From: Ahaetulla prasina
Lineage: Eukaryota > Chordata > Lepidosauria > Squamata > Colubridae
Direction of reading: 5' to 3'
Assembly (NCBI RefSeq): GCF_028640845.1
Contig: NC_080541.1
Coordinates: forward strand, 9,840,435 to 9,904,434
DNA length: 64,000 bases
Both the position numbers and the translations under genes were made by a program. Of this stretch, positions 31,950 through 42,162 are shown in pieces. The notes beneath the pieces were generated by a model. It was not told where the DNA came from. It ran no database searches and worked only from the letters and a program-made list of their open reading frames with translations. The number at the start of each line of letters is the position of its first letter. Positions within the stretch are counted from its first letter, which is position 1.

Positions 31950-32500
31950 AAACGATCGTCTTAAGTTCAAATTTGACCCGAGATTGGATGCTTTGCCTCT
32001 TAATTAAAAACAAGGCCCTTTTTATCAAACAGCCACCACGGGTATCGGCTGATGTCCGCCTGCCAGCAGAACCCCTTATTCCTTGTTTTGCTTAGGAAAT
32101 GGGATTACATTAAAATTGATTCTCCTTCCGTGCTCCATTTGTGCACTCTTCCCTTTGATTCAATTAGATGGCTGGCCCGGTGCCTCACCCTGACTTCGGG
32201 ATAGCAGGATCGCTTCTGTTCTGTCCGGTGACTTGCGTCATATTGTCAATTGATCGCTGGCAGCTCGGGAAGCTTAACCCAAGGGTGAACTGTAATTTGT
32301 AAATGCATAGCTTTATCCACCGGTCCTTCTGGCCATCTGAGCTGGCTTAATATAGGATCCCCATTAGTGATTTATGGTATCTTCCAGCATTAGCCAGCTG
32401 TCCTTGAGGTAATAAAAAACTCCTGCGTGATTATTGTTATTTCAGCACAACTGTTGGTTGATGACTTTAGAAGATGCTAAAGGTTTTCCAGTGAGACTCT
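31950..32500. other. Non-repetitive block, candidate conserved non-coding element
   Basis: About 550 bp with no transposon signature, balanced composition and no sustained ORF, in a region otherwise saturated with repeats. It has homeodomain-type core sites (CTTAATTAAAA, TCAATTAGATGG, TGTCAATTGATCG) and AATTTGTAAATGCAT. The regulatory role is inference only. Confidence 0.3.
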
Positions 32501-32534
32501 GAGTAATGTCTTCGCATAGAACAATTGCTCTGCT

Positions 32535-33705
32535 CTAGAATAGAATAGAATAGAATAAAATAGAATTTTTATTGGCCAAGTGTGATTGGACACACAATAG
32601 AATAGAATTTTTTATTGGCCAAGTGTGATTGGACACACAAGGGATTTGTCTTGGTGCATATGCTCTCAGTGTACATAAAAGAAAAGATACGTTCATCAAG
32701 GTACAACATTTACAACACAATTGATGGTCAATATATCAATATAAATCATAAGGATTGCCAGCAACAAGTTATAGTCATACAGTCATAAATGGAAAGAGAT
32801 TGGTGATGGGAACTATGAGAAGATTAATAGTAGTGGAGATTCAGTAAATAGTTTGACAGTGTTGATGGAATTATTTGTTTAGCAGAGTGATGGCCTTCGG
32901 GGAAAAACTGTTCTTGTGTCTAGTTGTTCTGATGTGCAGTGCTCTATAGCGTCGTTTTGAGGGTAGGAATTGAAACTGTTTATGTCCAGGATGCGAGGGG
33001 TCTGTAAATATTTTCACGGCCCTCTTCTTGATTCGTGCAGTATACAGGTCCTCAATGGAAGGCAGGTTGGTAGCAATTATTTTTTCTGCAGTTCTAATTA
33101 TCCTCTGAAGTCTGTGTCTTTCTTGTTGGATTGCAGAACCGAACCAGACAGTTATAGAGGTGCAAATGACAGACCCAATAATTCCTCTGTAGAACTGAAT
33201 CGGCAGCTCCTTGGGCAGTTTGAGCTTACTGAGTTGGCGCAGAAAGAACATTCTTTGTTGTCCTTTTTTAATGATGTTTTTGATGTTAGCTGTCCATTTT
33301 AGATCTTGCGATATGATAGAACCTAGAAATTTGAAGGTTTCTACTGTTGATACTGTGTTGTCTAGTATTGTGAGAGATGGAAGTATGGAAGGGTTTCTCC
33401 TAAAGTCTACCACCATTTCTACGGTTTTGAGTGTGTTCAGTTCCAGATTGTTTTGGTTGCACCACAAGGCTAGTCGTTCGACCTCTCGTCTATATGCGGA
33501 TTCGTCATTGTCTCGAATGAGACCAATCACTGTTGTGTCATCTGCGAACTTCAGTAGCTTAACAGATGGATCATTGGAGATGCAGTCATTGGTATACAGA
33601 GAGAAGAGAAGTGGGGAGAGCACACAGCCTTGGGGGGGCCCTGTGCTAATTGTACAGGTATTTGATGTGATCTTGCTTAGCTTCACCTGCTGCTTCCACG
33701 TGCTC
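32535..33705 (-). pseudogene. L2-like family B LINE with reverse transcriptase ORF
   Basis: Minus-strand frame 33842-32871 (323 aa) covers RT motif B (GPPQGCVLSPLLFSLYTND), motif C (LLKFADDTTVIGLI, catalytic Asp pair), the LKTVEMVVDFRR block, LGSIISQDLKW, the thumb region and the C-terminal HRLQRIIRTAEKIIATNLPS tail. The 3' UTR has TTATTGGCCAAGTGTGATTG twice and AATAG repeats. Motif A and the endonuclease are missing (5' truncation). The first about 40 residues of the frame come from a PLE terminus, so the true LINE part begins near GSTWKQQVKLSK. Confidence 0.85.
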
Positions 33706-34004
33706 CCAGGAGCACGAAGCTGAAGCCTGAAGATGACGAATGAGACTTCATCGAAACGTCGCCAAGACACTTCCAATTTTACACGGGAGAAAACCCGAAT
33801 AACCAAAGATCTACATATAACCAAAGACGTACATACAAACACCCGCGAAAACCTCAGAATATTCTGAGGTTTTCGCGGGTGTTTGTATGTACGTCTTTGG
33901 TTATTCAGGTTTTCTCCCGCGTAAAATTGGAAGTGTCTTGGCGACGTTTCAACAAAGTCTCATTCGTCATCTTCAGGTTTCAGTTTGGTGCTTCTAGGAG
34001 CAAT
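33706..34004. repeat. PLE terminal repeat, fold-back (lineage 1)
   Basis: Left arm (+): CACGAAGCTGAAGCCTGAAG.., TCGAAACGTCGCCAAGACAC, GAGAAAACCCGAATAACC. Right arm is the reverse of the same. Arms meet in a perfect 43+43 bp palindrome at 33818-33903 with no spacer. Each arm carries a hammerhead-like core; on the left CTGAAGA is at 33727-33733 and GAAACGTC at 33753-33760, but stem II has a mismatch. Confidence 0.8.
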
Positions 34005-34590
34005 ATGTGATCGCAGCTGTTTCTTCCTTTTAACTGCTAGTGGGGGTTTGAACTGATTAGGTGGGAGCTTGGCTGTGTTCTGATTGGATGGGGGTGTGTC
34101 CTGTTTGGGTGGGGGATTGGTTGTGCTCAGATTAGTCTGAGTTGCAGGGGGATTTGAGCTGGTGAGCTGCATTGCTGTTGTTTGGCTTCGTGTTCGTGTT
34201 CGTGCTACATCTACATGGTTGGTGTCAGTCTGCTGCATGTATGGATTGGAGGGGTTTGAAATGGCTAATGTTGCAGCTGTGGTCTGGCTTCTGGTCCTTG
34301 GTTGTACTTCATCATCTGCTCTCTGAGTGGATGTGTGATGGTGACATCCTGTTTGACCCTCGTGAGTGTGGGTCTGGTGTCATTCCTTGTGTTAGGGACA
34401 CGTTTGTCAATAAGGGCGGGTTTCCAAATGGCTGGTAGGCGGGAGGTATCATCTCGTTTATTCATACTGTGTGGGCGTTTTTCTATCTTGATGGCTTCTC
34501 TGATTATTCTGTTGTTAAAGTATTCAGTTTTGACGATAGTTCTGGTCTTTTTAAAGTCAATATCATGTCCTGTGGCTTTTATTGATATTT
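34005..34590 (-). pseudogene. PLE GIY-YIG endonuclease C-terminal part and tail
   Basis: Minus frame 34726-34265 includes GHDIDFKKTRTIVKTEYFNN, REAIKIEKRPHSMNKRDDTS and LPAIWKPALI, the C-terminal half of the PLE endonuclease region. A Thr/Pro/Gln-rich tail (34238-33960) runs into the terminal repeat. Partner of plus-strand pieces downstream. Confidence 0.7.
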
Positions 34591-34815
34591 TTAAACCAAA
34601 AAATATCCACCATCCTAAGAAACCCCAAAGACAAAATTGAGTTAGAAAATCAAGGAGTATATGAAATCCCATGCACCACCTGCCCCACCACATACATCGG
34701 ACAAACCAACAGAAGAATAAGTGCACGCATTGAAGAACACAAGAACTCAGTCAAAAATAGGAACCAACTTCTTCCTTGGTCCAACACCTTAAAGCCACAG
34801 GACAGGATAAGCTGG
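34591..34815 (+). pseudogene. PLE GIY-YIG endonuclease N-terminal fragment
   Basis: Frame 34582-34842 reads LENQGVYEIPCTTCPTTYIG then QTNRRISARIEEHKNSVKNR. The G-V-Y..Y-I-G pair and the Arg/Glu that follow are the GIY-YIG nuclease core. PLEs encode it C-terminal to the RT; no RT is present here. Confidence 0.75.
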
Positions 34816-35336
34816 TTGGTTGGCTGTGTTGTTACATCTTGATTGGTTGGTGGAGTTGATGTTTGCAGATTATTCGGCTGTTTTGTAGCACCCTGTGTGG
34901 GTGTGGTCCTAGTTGTGTGCCCATTAGTCTTCTGTGTTTTAACGACCTGGGTAATGGGCTGTGTGGTAACATCATGAGCTCTAGTATTGTGACATCCTGA
35001 GTCTTGTGCTGCAACATCCTGGGTGGTAGGTTGTGTTTTAACATCCTGAGCTTTAGTGTTGTAACCTCTTGAGTTCTGTGACGTAATGTCCTGAGCCTAT
35101 GGCTGTGATGCAACATCCCGACTTTTGGTTTGGCTCTGAGTTTGAGGTCTTGTCATGTGTTCATGGCGTGTGTCAGTTTGCTTTGTGTGGAGATTGGAGG
35201 GGGGTGCAGCAACTGGTGGTGCCAATGTGGTCTGGCTTCTGGATAGTGGCTGTATTTCGTCTGAGGGATGGGTTTGGGTTTGAATCTTGTGAGGATGATT
35301 GGTGGTGGCGTCTTGTGTTATCTTGGGTCCAGTGTC
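34816..35336 (-). pseudogene. PLE C-terminal tail with degenerate tandem repeats
   Basis: The minus frames are Thr/Gln/His-rich (QTDTRHEHMTRPQTQSQTKS, similar to QTDTNHVDVARTRTRSQTTA in the 34005 piece). At 34870-35095 units of about 50-70 bp with TTGTAACATCCTGAG/CTTTAGTG recur. Inverted relative to its neighbours. Confidence 0.6.
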
Positions 35337-35670
35337 AATTTTTGTGGCATACATTGGACAAACTAATAGGAGAATAAATGCACACATTTCAGAACACAAG
35401 AACACAGTCAGAAAAGAAGAAAAAACTTCCTCCCTTTTCCAGCACCTTAAAACTACAGGACATAAAATTGATTCTGAAGGAGCCAAATTAATCTTCAAAA
35501 CTGAACACTACAACAAGAAAATAATTATGGAAGCCATCGAAATGGAGAAACACCCTCACAACATGAACAAACGTGATGATACCTCCCACCTACCAGACAT
35601 CTGGAAACTAGCCCTAGTCAACAAACAAGTCCCAGCCACGAAAATAGCCACCGGACAAGGACATAAGTAA
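35337..35670 (+). pseudogene. PLE GIY-YIG endonuclease, second copy
   Basis: Frame 35299-35670: YIGQTNRRINAHISEHKNTV, FQHLKTTGHKIDSEGAKLIF, KTEHYNKKIIMEAIEMEKHP, NKRDDTSHLPDIWKLALVNK and a stop. Begins mid-domain (after the GIY half). Confidence 0.75.
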
Positions 35671-35675
35671 AAGAG

Positions 35676-36299
35676 TAAGTAAAAAAAGGAATGTTAGGAC
35701 AGGGACGGTAAGCATGCGGGTGCACATTCATGCCCCTTACAGACCTCTTAGGAATGGGGTGAAGTCAGCAGTAGACAGTTTAAGCTTAAAATTTTGGGGG
35801 TTTGGGGAAGAAACTACAGATAGTACATTCCAGGCATCGACCACTCTGTTACTGAAGTCATGTTTTCTGTAATCGAGTTTGGAGAGGTTCACTAAGTTTG
35901 TATCTATTGCGTGCTCATATATTGTTGTGGTTGAAGCTGAAGTAGTCATTGACAGGTAGGACCTTGTGGTAGATAATTTTATGTACTATGCTTAAGTCAG
36001 ATTGAAGTCTGCGTAGTTCTAAGTTGTCTAAACCCAAAATTTGGAATCTGATGGCATAAGGTATTTTATTACGAGCAGAGGAGTGGAGGACTCTTCTCGT
36101 GAAATATCTCTGGACTCTCTCGACTGTATTTGCAATGTATATGCAGTGCGGGTTCCAGACAGATGAGCTGTATTCAAGGATTGGTCTAGCAAATGTTTTG
36201 TATGCTCTAGTTAGTAGTACAATATTACCAGAGAAGTAGCTATGCAAGATTAAGTTAGCAACTCTTAGTGCCTTTTTGGCAAGACTTCTTTTGAAAGCT
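35676..36299 (-). pseudogene. Family J LINE ORF2 C-terminal part
   Basis: Minus frame 36334-35915: KKALRVANLILHSYF, TRAYKTFARPILEYSSSVWN, VQRYFTRRVLHSSARNKIPY, LELRRLQSDLSIVHKIIYHK; then a shifted frame with YDFSNRV-like AWNVLSVVSSPNPQNF and PFLRGL. 5'-truncated. Confidence 0.75.
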
Positions 36300-36318
36300 G
36301 ATCTGTTATCTTCCATGC

Positions 36319-36550
36319 CAGCAGTGGGATTCACTTACCTTCCCTATCAATTCACAAATGTGAGTGTGTGCACGCTCGCGCTCTCTTTGCTCACCCCAGC
36401 TTTGCTTGCCCCTGCCTCGTCTGCACATGCACACAGCCTTCCGTGCATGTGCAGTGCTCGTGCATTACATCCAGCAGGTGGGCGGGGCCTCTAGCAATCG
36501 CTGCTACCTGTTCGCCCGATCTGGAGAGAACTGGCTGAATCCCACCACTG
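36319..36550. mobile_element. CCGGTT-type hAT-like element, 8-bp TSD
   Basis: 232 bp, CAGCAGTGGGATTCACTTAC to GAACTGGCTGAATCCCACCACTG end. Flanks TTCCATGC/TTCTATGC. Confidence 0.8.
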
Positions 36551-37279
36551 TTCTATGCACAACTGAATTAGACTGTAGATGAAATCAGAGATATGAGCCA
36601 GACTTTAACTGCTTTGCACATTTCTCATTTGATCCAGATTCAAGGGAGAATTCTACCCCTATTATTAGGTTATTCTATCAAAAGATAAGAGATCTTTTGA
36701 AGTTAGTTAGAAAGAGACAAGCACCATCAAAGAGGAGAAAAAAATGATCATTGATGCCGTCTGAAGTCTTTTTCTGACTCTGAGTTGTTTGTTTGTTTTT
36801 TTATCTTAACCAATCAATAAATAAATTACTACCACTTCTCTGTGTGGACTAAAGCATAAAACTACACATTTGAATGGACAAGGATGTTAATTGCCCTACT
36901 AAACGTCAAGCTAGAGATGGCTCTTTCATTAGACAAAAGAGGCAGGCATCCAACACAATTTGGACAATTCAGTGGGGTATTTTTCCCTCTTCAGTGTCAG
37001 CAGAGTGGAAGCCAGCTTTGGACTGAATGTTTTCTTCTCGCTGAATCAGACAGGCAGGATCCACAGGCAATGCCACGTCAGTTGGAAATCAAGCCATGGA
37101 TCTGTTCAGCGGCATATAAGTAAGCATCCCTCAGCAAATTATTCTCTAGATAAATCAAGTTGCGATTCCAGTAATTGCAAATTATAGCTTGAGCTCTTTG
37201 GTGGAAAATAAAGGAAGGGGTAATCCATGGTATATCTGGAGGGTGACCAGTAAGCCAATTGTACAAATTTAATAATATT
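36551..37279. other. No gene recognised
   Basis: About 730 bp non-repetitive. A frame at 36884-37123 (79 aa) has no domain signature. Nothing supportable. Confidence 0.4.
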
Positions 37280-38470
37280 CTAGAGTTAGAGAATAACAGA
37301 GTTGGAAGGAGGTCTTCTAAGTCCTTGCTCAAGAGGAGATCATTTACCATTTCAGAAAAATGGCTGTTCACTCTCTTTATTTTTTTTATTTTTTTTTATT
37401 TGTCATAACACCATACATAACTATAAGTATGAAGCAACAGTAGGACAGGAATGGTATGCACATTTGTGCTCTTATGCATGCCCCTTATAGACCTCTTAGG
37501 AAAGGGGTGAGGTCAATAGTAGACAGTTTTTGGTTGAAGCTTTGGGGACTTTAAGAAGAGACCACAGAGTCAGGTAGTGTATTCCAAGCGTTAACAACTC
37601 TGTTACTGAAGTCATATTTTCTGCAATCGAGATTGGAGCGGTTAACATTAAGTTTAAATCTATTGTTTGCTCTTGTAGTGTTGTGATTGAAGCTGAAGTA
37701 GTCTTCAACAGGAAGGACATTGCAATAGATGATTTATGAGTTAAACACAGGTCCTGTCAGAGGCGGCGGTGTTCTAAGTTTTCTAAACCCAGGATTTCAA
37801 GTCTGGTGGCATAAGGTATTTTGTTGTATTCAGAGGAGGGGAAAACTCTTCTTGTAAAATATTGCTGGACACGTTCAATTGTATTGATGTCTGAAATGTG
37901 GTATGGGTTCCAGACAGACGAGCTGTATTCAAGAATTGGTTTAGCAAATGTTTTGTAAGCTCTGGTTAGTAGTCTAGTGTTTCTGGAGAAGAAGCTACGT
38001 AAGATTAGGTTTACAACCCTTAATGCCTTTTTTGCGATGTAGTTGCAGTGGGCTTTGGCACTTATGTCATTGGATATGAAGACTCCAAGGTCTTTGACAG
38101 GATGGGGATCATCTGTAAGATAATGTCCGTCGAGTTTGTATTTAGTGTTTAGATTCTTTTTTCCAATGTGTAAGACAGAGCATTTGCTGGTTGAGATTTT
38201 TCTTCTTCTTAAAAGCTTCCAGTGATGGAGCAACTTCTGAAGGTAAGCCCTTCCACTGATTAATCATTGTTACCAACAGGAAATTTCTCCATGGTTCTCG
38301 GTTGGATCTCTCCTTCATAAGTTTCCATCCGCTACATCTTGTCCTGCCCTCAGGTGCTTCTCTTTGTTAGAGTATACATACCCAGTTCTTGCAACTATTC
38401 TTCATACGTTTTAGCCTCCAACTCCTAATCATCTTTGTTGTTCTTCTTTGCACTCTTTCTAGAGTTTCAA
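37280..38470 (-). mobile_element. CR1 LINE split by family J LINE
   Basis: CR1 reverse blocks at 37280-37376 (AATAACAGAGTTGGAAGGAG..CCATTTCAGAAAAATGGCTG) and 38205-38470 (AAAGCTTCCAGTGATGGAGC..TCCTAATCATCTTTGTTG). Confidence 0.75.
37378..38204 (-). pseudogene. Family J LINE ORF2 C-terminal part
   Basis: Minus frame 38233-37757: CSVLHIGKKNLNTKYKLDGH, VKDLGVFISNDISAKAHCNY, IAKKALRVVNLILRSFF, FAKPILEYSSSVWNPYHISD, VQQYFTRRVFPSSEYNKIPY. The C-terminal RT-distal part continues in another frame (37720-37496) to the 3' T-rich tail. Best copy of the family here. Confidence 0.8.
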
Positions 38471-38599
38471 CATCTGTTTTGTGTTTATGATAACCAACCT
38501 GTCAAACATTCGTTGCTCAATGAGAAGTCCATCTTCAACAACCTCTGAAAGACCCAAGTGTGATAAAGCATTTTTATCCAGTTGGGATGACCCACAATT

Positions 38600-38745
38600 T
38601 ACCCACTTTTTTAAGGTAGGTAAAATGAGGACCCAGATTGTTGACTTTGTATATAAATATACAAATGGATGAAGACTATTGCTAACATAGTGTAAGCCGC
38701 CCTGAGTCTTCGGAGAAGGGTGGGATATAAATGCAAATTAAAAAA
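38600..38745 (+). mobile_element. SINE-D 3' half
   Basis: AAGGTAGGTAAAATGAGGAC..TTTGTATATAAATATACAAA..GCCCTGAGTCTTCGGAGAAG then poly-A. The tRNA head is missing. Confidence 0.8.
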
Positions 38746-38907
38746 AAGTGTGTGTCTAGTTTTACTTTCTAGTCAATATTTCCCAGTCAATAATGTCCTT
38801 CCAAAAGGGATACAAATTTGAAGAATATGAACAAAAGCTTAACAAGAAACCTTGTCTAGTTCCTCATCGAATAAACCACTAAAAAGTATTCTAAAGTGAA
38901 GCTTTGT

Positions 38908-39165
38908 TTTTTGTTTTTTTTTGCATTTATACCCCGCCCTTCTCCGAAGACTCAGAGCGGCTTACACTATGTCAAGCAATAGTCTTCATCCATTTGTATA
39001 TTATATACAAAGTCAACTTATTGCCCCCAACAATCTGGGTCCTTATTTTACCTACCTTATAAAGGATGGAAGGCTGAGTCAACCTTGGGCATGGTGGGGC
39101 TTGAACCTGCAGTAATTGCAAGCAGTTGCTGTTAATAACAGACTGTCTTACCAGTCTGAGCCACA
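38908..39165 (-). mobile_element. SINE-D copy
   Basis: Reverse: ATACCCCGCCCTTCTCCG tail, TTATTTTACCTACCTTATAA, GGGGCTTGAACC B-box complement, head ending CAGTCTGAGCCACA. Confidence 0.85.
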
Positions 39166-39353
39166 TAATTCTGTAGAATTACTTTTCTCTACATTCCCAA
39201 ACAACCATGCTCCACAGCTACATCTTTTATCCTGTTAATCTTGGTAGGGATCAAATGATACCACCACCATAAGCCCACAACTTCTTTACTACTTCTTGCT
39301 GTTATTATCTGACAAAGACAGAACCTTGTGAAAACAAACAGCTATGGAGCAGC

Positions 39354-39589
39354 CAGAGATGGTATTCAGCCGGTTTAGACCGGTTCGCCCGAACCGGTAG
39401 AGGAAATCACGGATGGACCCACCTACTTGCCCTGGCTCTATGCACTCCTAAGTACTCATTTTTTTGAGTCTGGGCACAAGAGCGGAAGGTGCACATGCCA
39501 GCAAAGTGAATGCCCAGAAGGCCTGGTGCATGCATGGACATGCACACACTTTGCGAACCGGTAAGGAAAGTAAGTGAATACCACCACTG
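39354..39589. mobile_element. CCGGTT-type hAT-like element, 8-bp TSD
   Basis: 236 bp, CAGAGATGGTATTCAGCCGG to AGTGAATACCACCACTG end, flanks GGAGCAGC/GGGGCAGC. CA/TG-rich centre as in 36319. Confidence 0.8.
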
Positions 39590-39664
39590 GGGGCAGCCCT
39601 TAGTGCTGCATGACCTATGGTAATCTGCATTTTTTTTTTCTTTTGCATTCTGGTCTATCCATTA

Positions 39665-39965
39665 AAGGGACACGGTGGCTTAGTGGGTAAGACGCTGAGC
39701 TTGTCGATCGAAAGGTCGGCACTTCAGCGGTTCGAATCCCTCGTGCCTCGTAATGGAGTGAGCTCCCATGACTTGTCCCAGCTTCTGCCAACCTAGCAGT
39801 TCGAAAGCACGTAAAAAAATGCAAGTAGAAAAATAGGAACCACCTATGACCACGGAGATGTCTTCTGACAGCACTGACTCTTTGGCTTTGAAACGGAGAT
39901 GAGCACCGCCCCCTAGAGTCAGGAACGACTAGCACATATGTGCGAGGGGAACCTTTACCTTTTAC
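39665..39965 (+). mobile_element. Sauria-like SINE, complete
   Basis: A-box GTGGCTTAGTGGGTAAG, B-box GGTTCGAATCCC, body TCCCAGCTTCTGCCAACC and 3' end CTAGCACATATGTGCGAGGG then AACCTTTACCTTTTAC. Sense-strand reference copy for this window. Confidence 0.9.
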
Positions 39966-40438
39966 AGTACCTATCCATTAAAAAATAGCAAAGGAACCAA
40001 AGAGGACCACTAATGTTTAAGGACCAGTGGTGAAAGGCAACTAGCGTGGAATCATCTAAAACATGAGATCAGGTTTTCTTCTGCTTATTCCTTCCTTGGT
40101 TTTGTATTCTTTTGATTTTTATTTTTTTAAAAAAATATTCCCTTGCTATGAAAGAGTAATCAAACCAGCATAGATGGCACTAACCAGTTCTACACTGAAG
40201 TAGGTACAGGGTTAAATTATTTGCAAACATTAGGAAACACATGAAGGCACGCTTAGGCTAATTAAGTAATTAACTGTGACCCGGGTCTCCAACATAGCTT
40301 TTAGAGTGATCAATTTACCCATTGACTTTTCTATTAATATATCCATGCCCCCATGCTATTTTCATTTATTAAAACGTATCTACAGAGCTAATATGCTACA
40401 AAGTAAAATTCTGGCTTCTGTGGTCCTTGGTTTTACAT
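39966..40438. other. No recognised feature
   Basis: No ORF with a domain, no repeat terminus. Confidence 0.35.
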
Positions 40439-40646
40439 TAGTGATGGTATTCAGTCGGTTCAATCCGGTTCAGGCAAACCGGCAGTGGCGGCTGTGGGAG
40501 GCTCCGCCCACCCACCCGGATGTCATCATGTCCCATTTTTTGATGCTCTGTGCATGCACGGAAGACTCTGTGTATGTGTGGTGGTGGCTTGTGCAAGTGA
40601 ATGCTCACATTTGCAAACCAGTAGCGGAGGTAAGTGATACAAACCC
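40439..40646. mobile_element. CCGGTT-type hAT-like element, decayed
   Basis: TAGTGATGGTATTCAGTCGG start, CGGTTCAGGCAAACCGGCAG, CA/TG-rich middle, and AACCAGTAGCGGAGGTAAGT end. TSD not visible. Confidence 0.6.
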
Positions 40647-40879
40647 TTCTAAAATTGTAAGAAAAGACCTGCAACTAGAAGTAGAATAAAAGAAAGCAAA
40701 GATTATACTAACAGTAATAGGTGTCGTTGCAGCATCCCCACGATCATTTGATCAAAATTCAGACCCCTAGCAACTGGTTCATATTTGTGATAGCTGCAGT
40801 GTCTGGGGAGGGTCACCTTTTGTGACCTTCTGATAAGCATCTGGGAAGCCAGATTCACTTTACAATCGTGTTACTAACC

Positions 40880-41699
40880 CAAGGGTCGGCAAGCTGCAGC
40901 TCTGGAGCCACATGTGGCTCTTTCATCCCTCTGCTGCGGCTCCCTGTCACTATTCGGCTCCACAATTGATAGGGTTAGGACAGGTAGAGGAAAAAGGACG
41001 CTGTGCTAGGAGGAGACTCTATGGTGCGGGAAACCTGTTGTGTCTGCACCCCCCGAGCCAGCCCTGCTGCCAGAAAGTGACTTGGAAAGTGAGGGGGAAG
41101 GGCCGTCAGGACTTACCTCAGGAGCACCGGCTCCCCTGGCTCAGCCCAGGAGCCAGAAGCAGGCCAGGTGGAAGAAATAATGAGGCCTCCATCCCCTGAC
41201 TCTTCCCCCCCCAGGCCATGCCTGCAGACCTAGCTGACAGCAATCAGGCTTGGTTGAATCCTAGGTTTCGTAGGCAGGAGAGGAGGGAACAACAGAAGGA
41301 AGGGTGGGGCAGGTCTAGGAAGTGCTGAGTCATGGAGCCACATCCCACAGGATATAAAAGGCAGCAAGAGCTGGTGTGTCTCTTTGTAACAGGCAAATCC
41401 ACTGATTGACTAGAGCTGAAGTTTGTGACTCACCAGCGTCGTGGAAGATAATGAGGGCTCTTGGCAGACGCTGGCTCTTTTGCCGCCAGAGCTGATAGTG
41501 CCGTATAATTAAGCCATCATTCAGATGGAGGTGGAGGAGGACAGAACAAAACCAGACTTCTGGTTGGCAGAGGAAAAAGAACACTGTGCTAAGAGACTCT
41601 GGGGAAAACGGACTTCCGGTCGGCTCCAGAATTTAAAGGGGGGGGAGGCTTCCAGTTAGGACTTTTGTGGCTCTGAGTGTTTAAGGTTGCTGACCCTTG
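40880..41699. mobile_element. hAT element (CAAGGGTCGGCAA termini), perfect 8-bp TSD
   Basis: Inverted ends CAAGGGTCGGCAAGCTGC and GGTTGCTGACCCTTG, TSD TACTAACC at 40872-40879 and 41700-41707. About 302 bp once the nested LTR is removed; non-autonomous. Internal sequence GAGGAAAAAGGACGCTGTGC is present twice (about 40986 and 41571). Confidence 0.9.
41036..41548 (+). mobile_element. Solo LTR, family G2, 5-bp TSD AAACC
   Basis: 513 bp, TGTTGTGTCTGCACC to GGAGGACAGAACA, TSD AAACC at 41031-41035 and 41549-41553. TATA box GGATATAAAAGG (about 41350) after GAGTCATGGAGCCACATCC. The frame upstream ends LNPRFRRQERREQQKEG and stops before the TATA box, as in family G1. Inserted in the hAT. Confidence 0.85.
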
Positions 41700-41807
41700 T
41701 ACTAACCAAACAACTACATTGATTCATTTAACAACTGTTTCGCTTAGCAATGGCTATTTTGGGCTTAATTGTGTTTGTATGTTGAGATCTACCTGTAGGC
41801 TGTACAC

Positions 41808-42150
41808 TCGGGATGAAATTAGGATAGGAGCCAGAGTTTGCCTGAATTTGTGCCTCCCGTTTGAACCAGATTCAAGAGCGAAAAGATGATTTTGAGTAAA
41901 CATGGGCCCGTTTGCTGGAATTATCAGCAACTCCTTAAAGAAGCTATTTCTTTTCCTGGGTGTAATTTCAGGAAAAGATATAATTGATTTAAGGAGATGC
42001 CAACATGTACAACATGCATGCTCTCTGCTTGAACTCTGGAGCAAGAATATTGAAATTTCTGATTTATGGGTAGTTTGTATTTAATGCCTTGTTGATCCTA
42101 AGATGCCGCAAATGTTCAACGCCAGGTTGTACCGGTGCATACGTGGAAAT
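41808..42150. other. Non-repetitive block
   Basis: No repeat or domain ORF. ATATAATTGATTTAAGGAG and nearby sequence could be regulatory; no direct evidence. Confidence 0.3.
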
Positions 42151-42162
42151 TATAATTAGATG

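Larger units (their letters stand above)
40730..41799. mobile_element. TA-type MITE, outer shell of a three-level nest
   Basis: GCAGCATCCCCACGATCATT..GATCAAAATTCAGACC before 40872, and TAACAACTGTTTCGCTTAGC..GATCTACCTGTA after 41707, collinear with 55969-56330. Contains an hAT, which contains an LTR. Confidence 0.7.

Noticed and set aside
36884..37123. 79-aa ORF in a repeat-free stretch
   Set aside because: No domain, no splice or promoter context, length expected by chance.
39665..39740. Possible tRNA gene (A and B boxes)
   Set aside because: No cloverleaf or acceptor pairing expected of a tRNA; it is the head of a SINE repeated elsewhere in the window.
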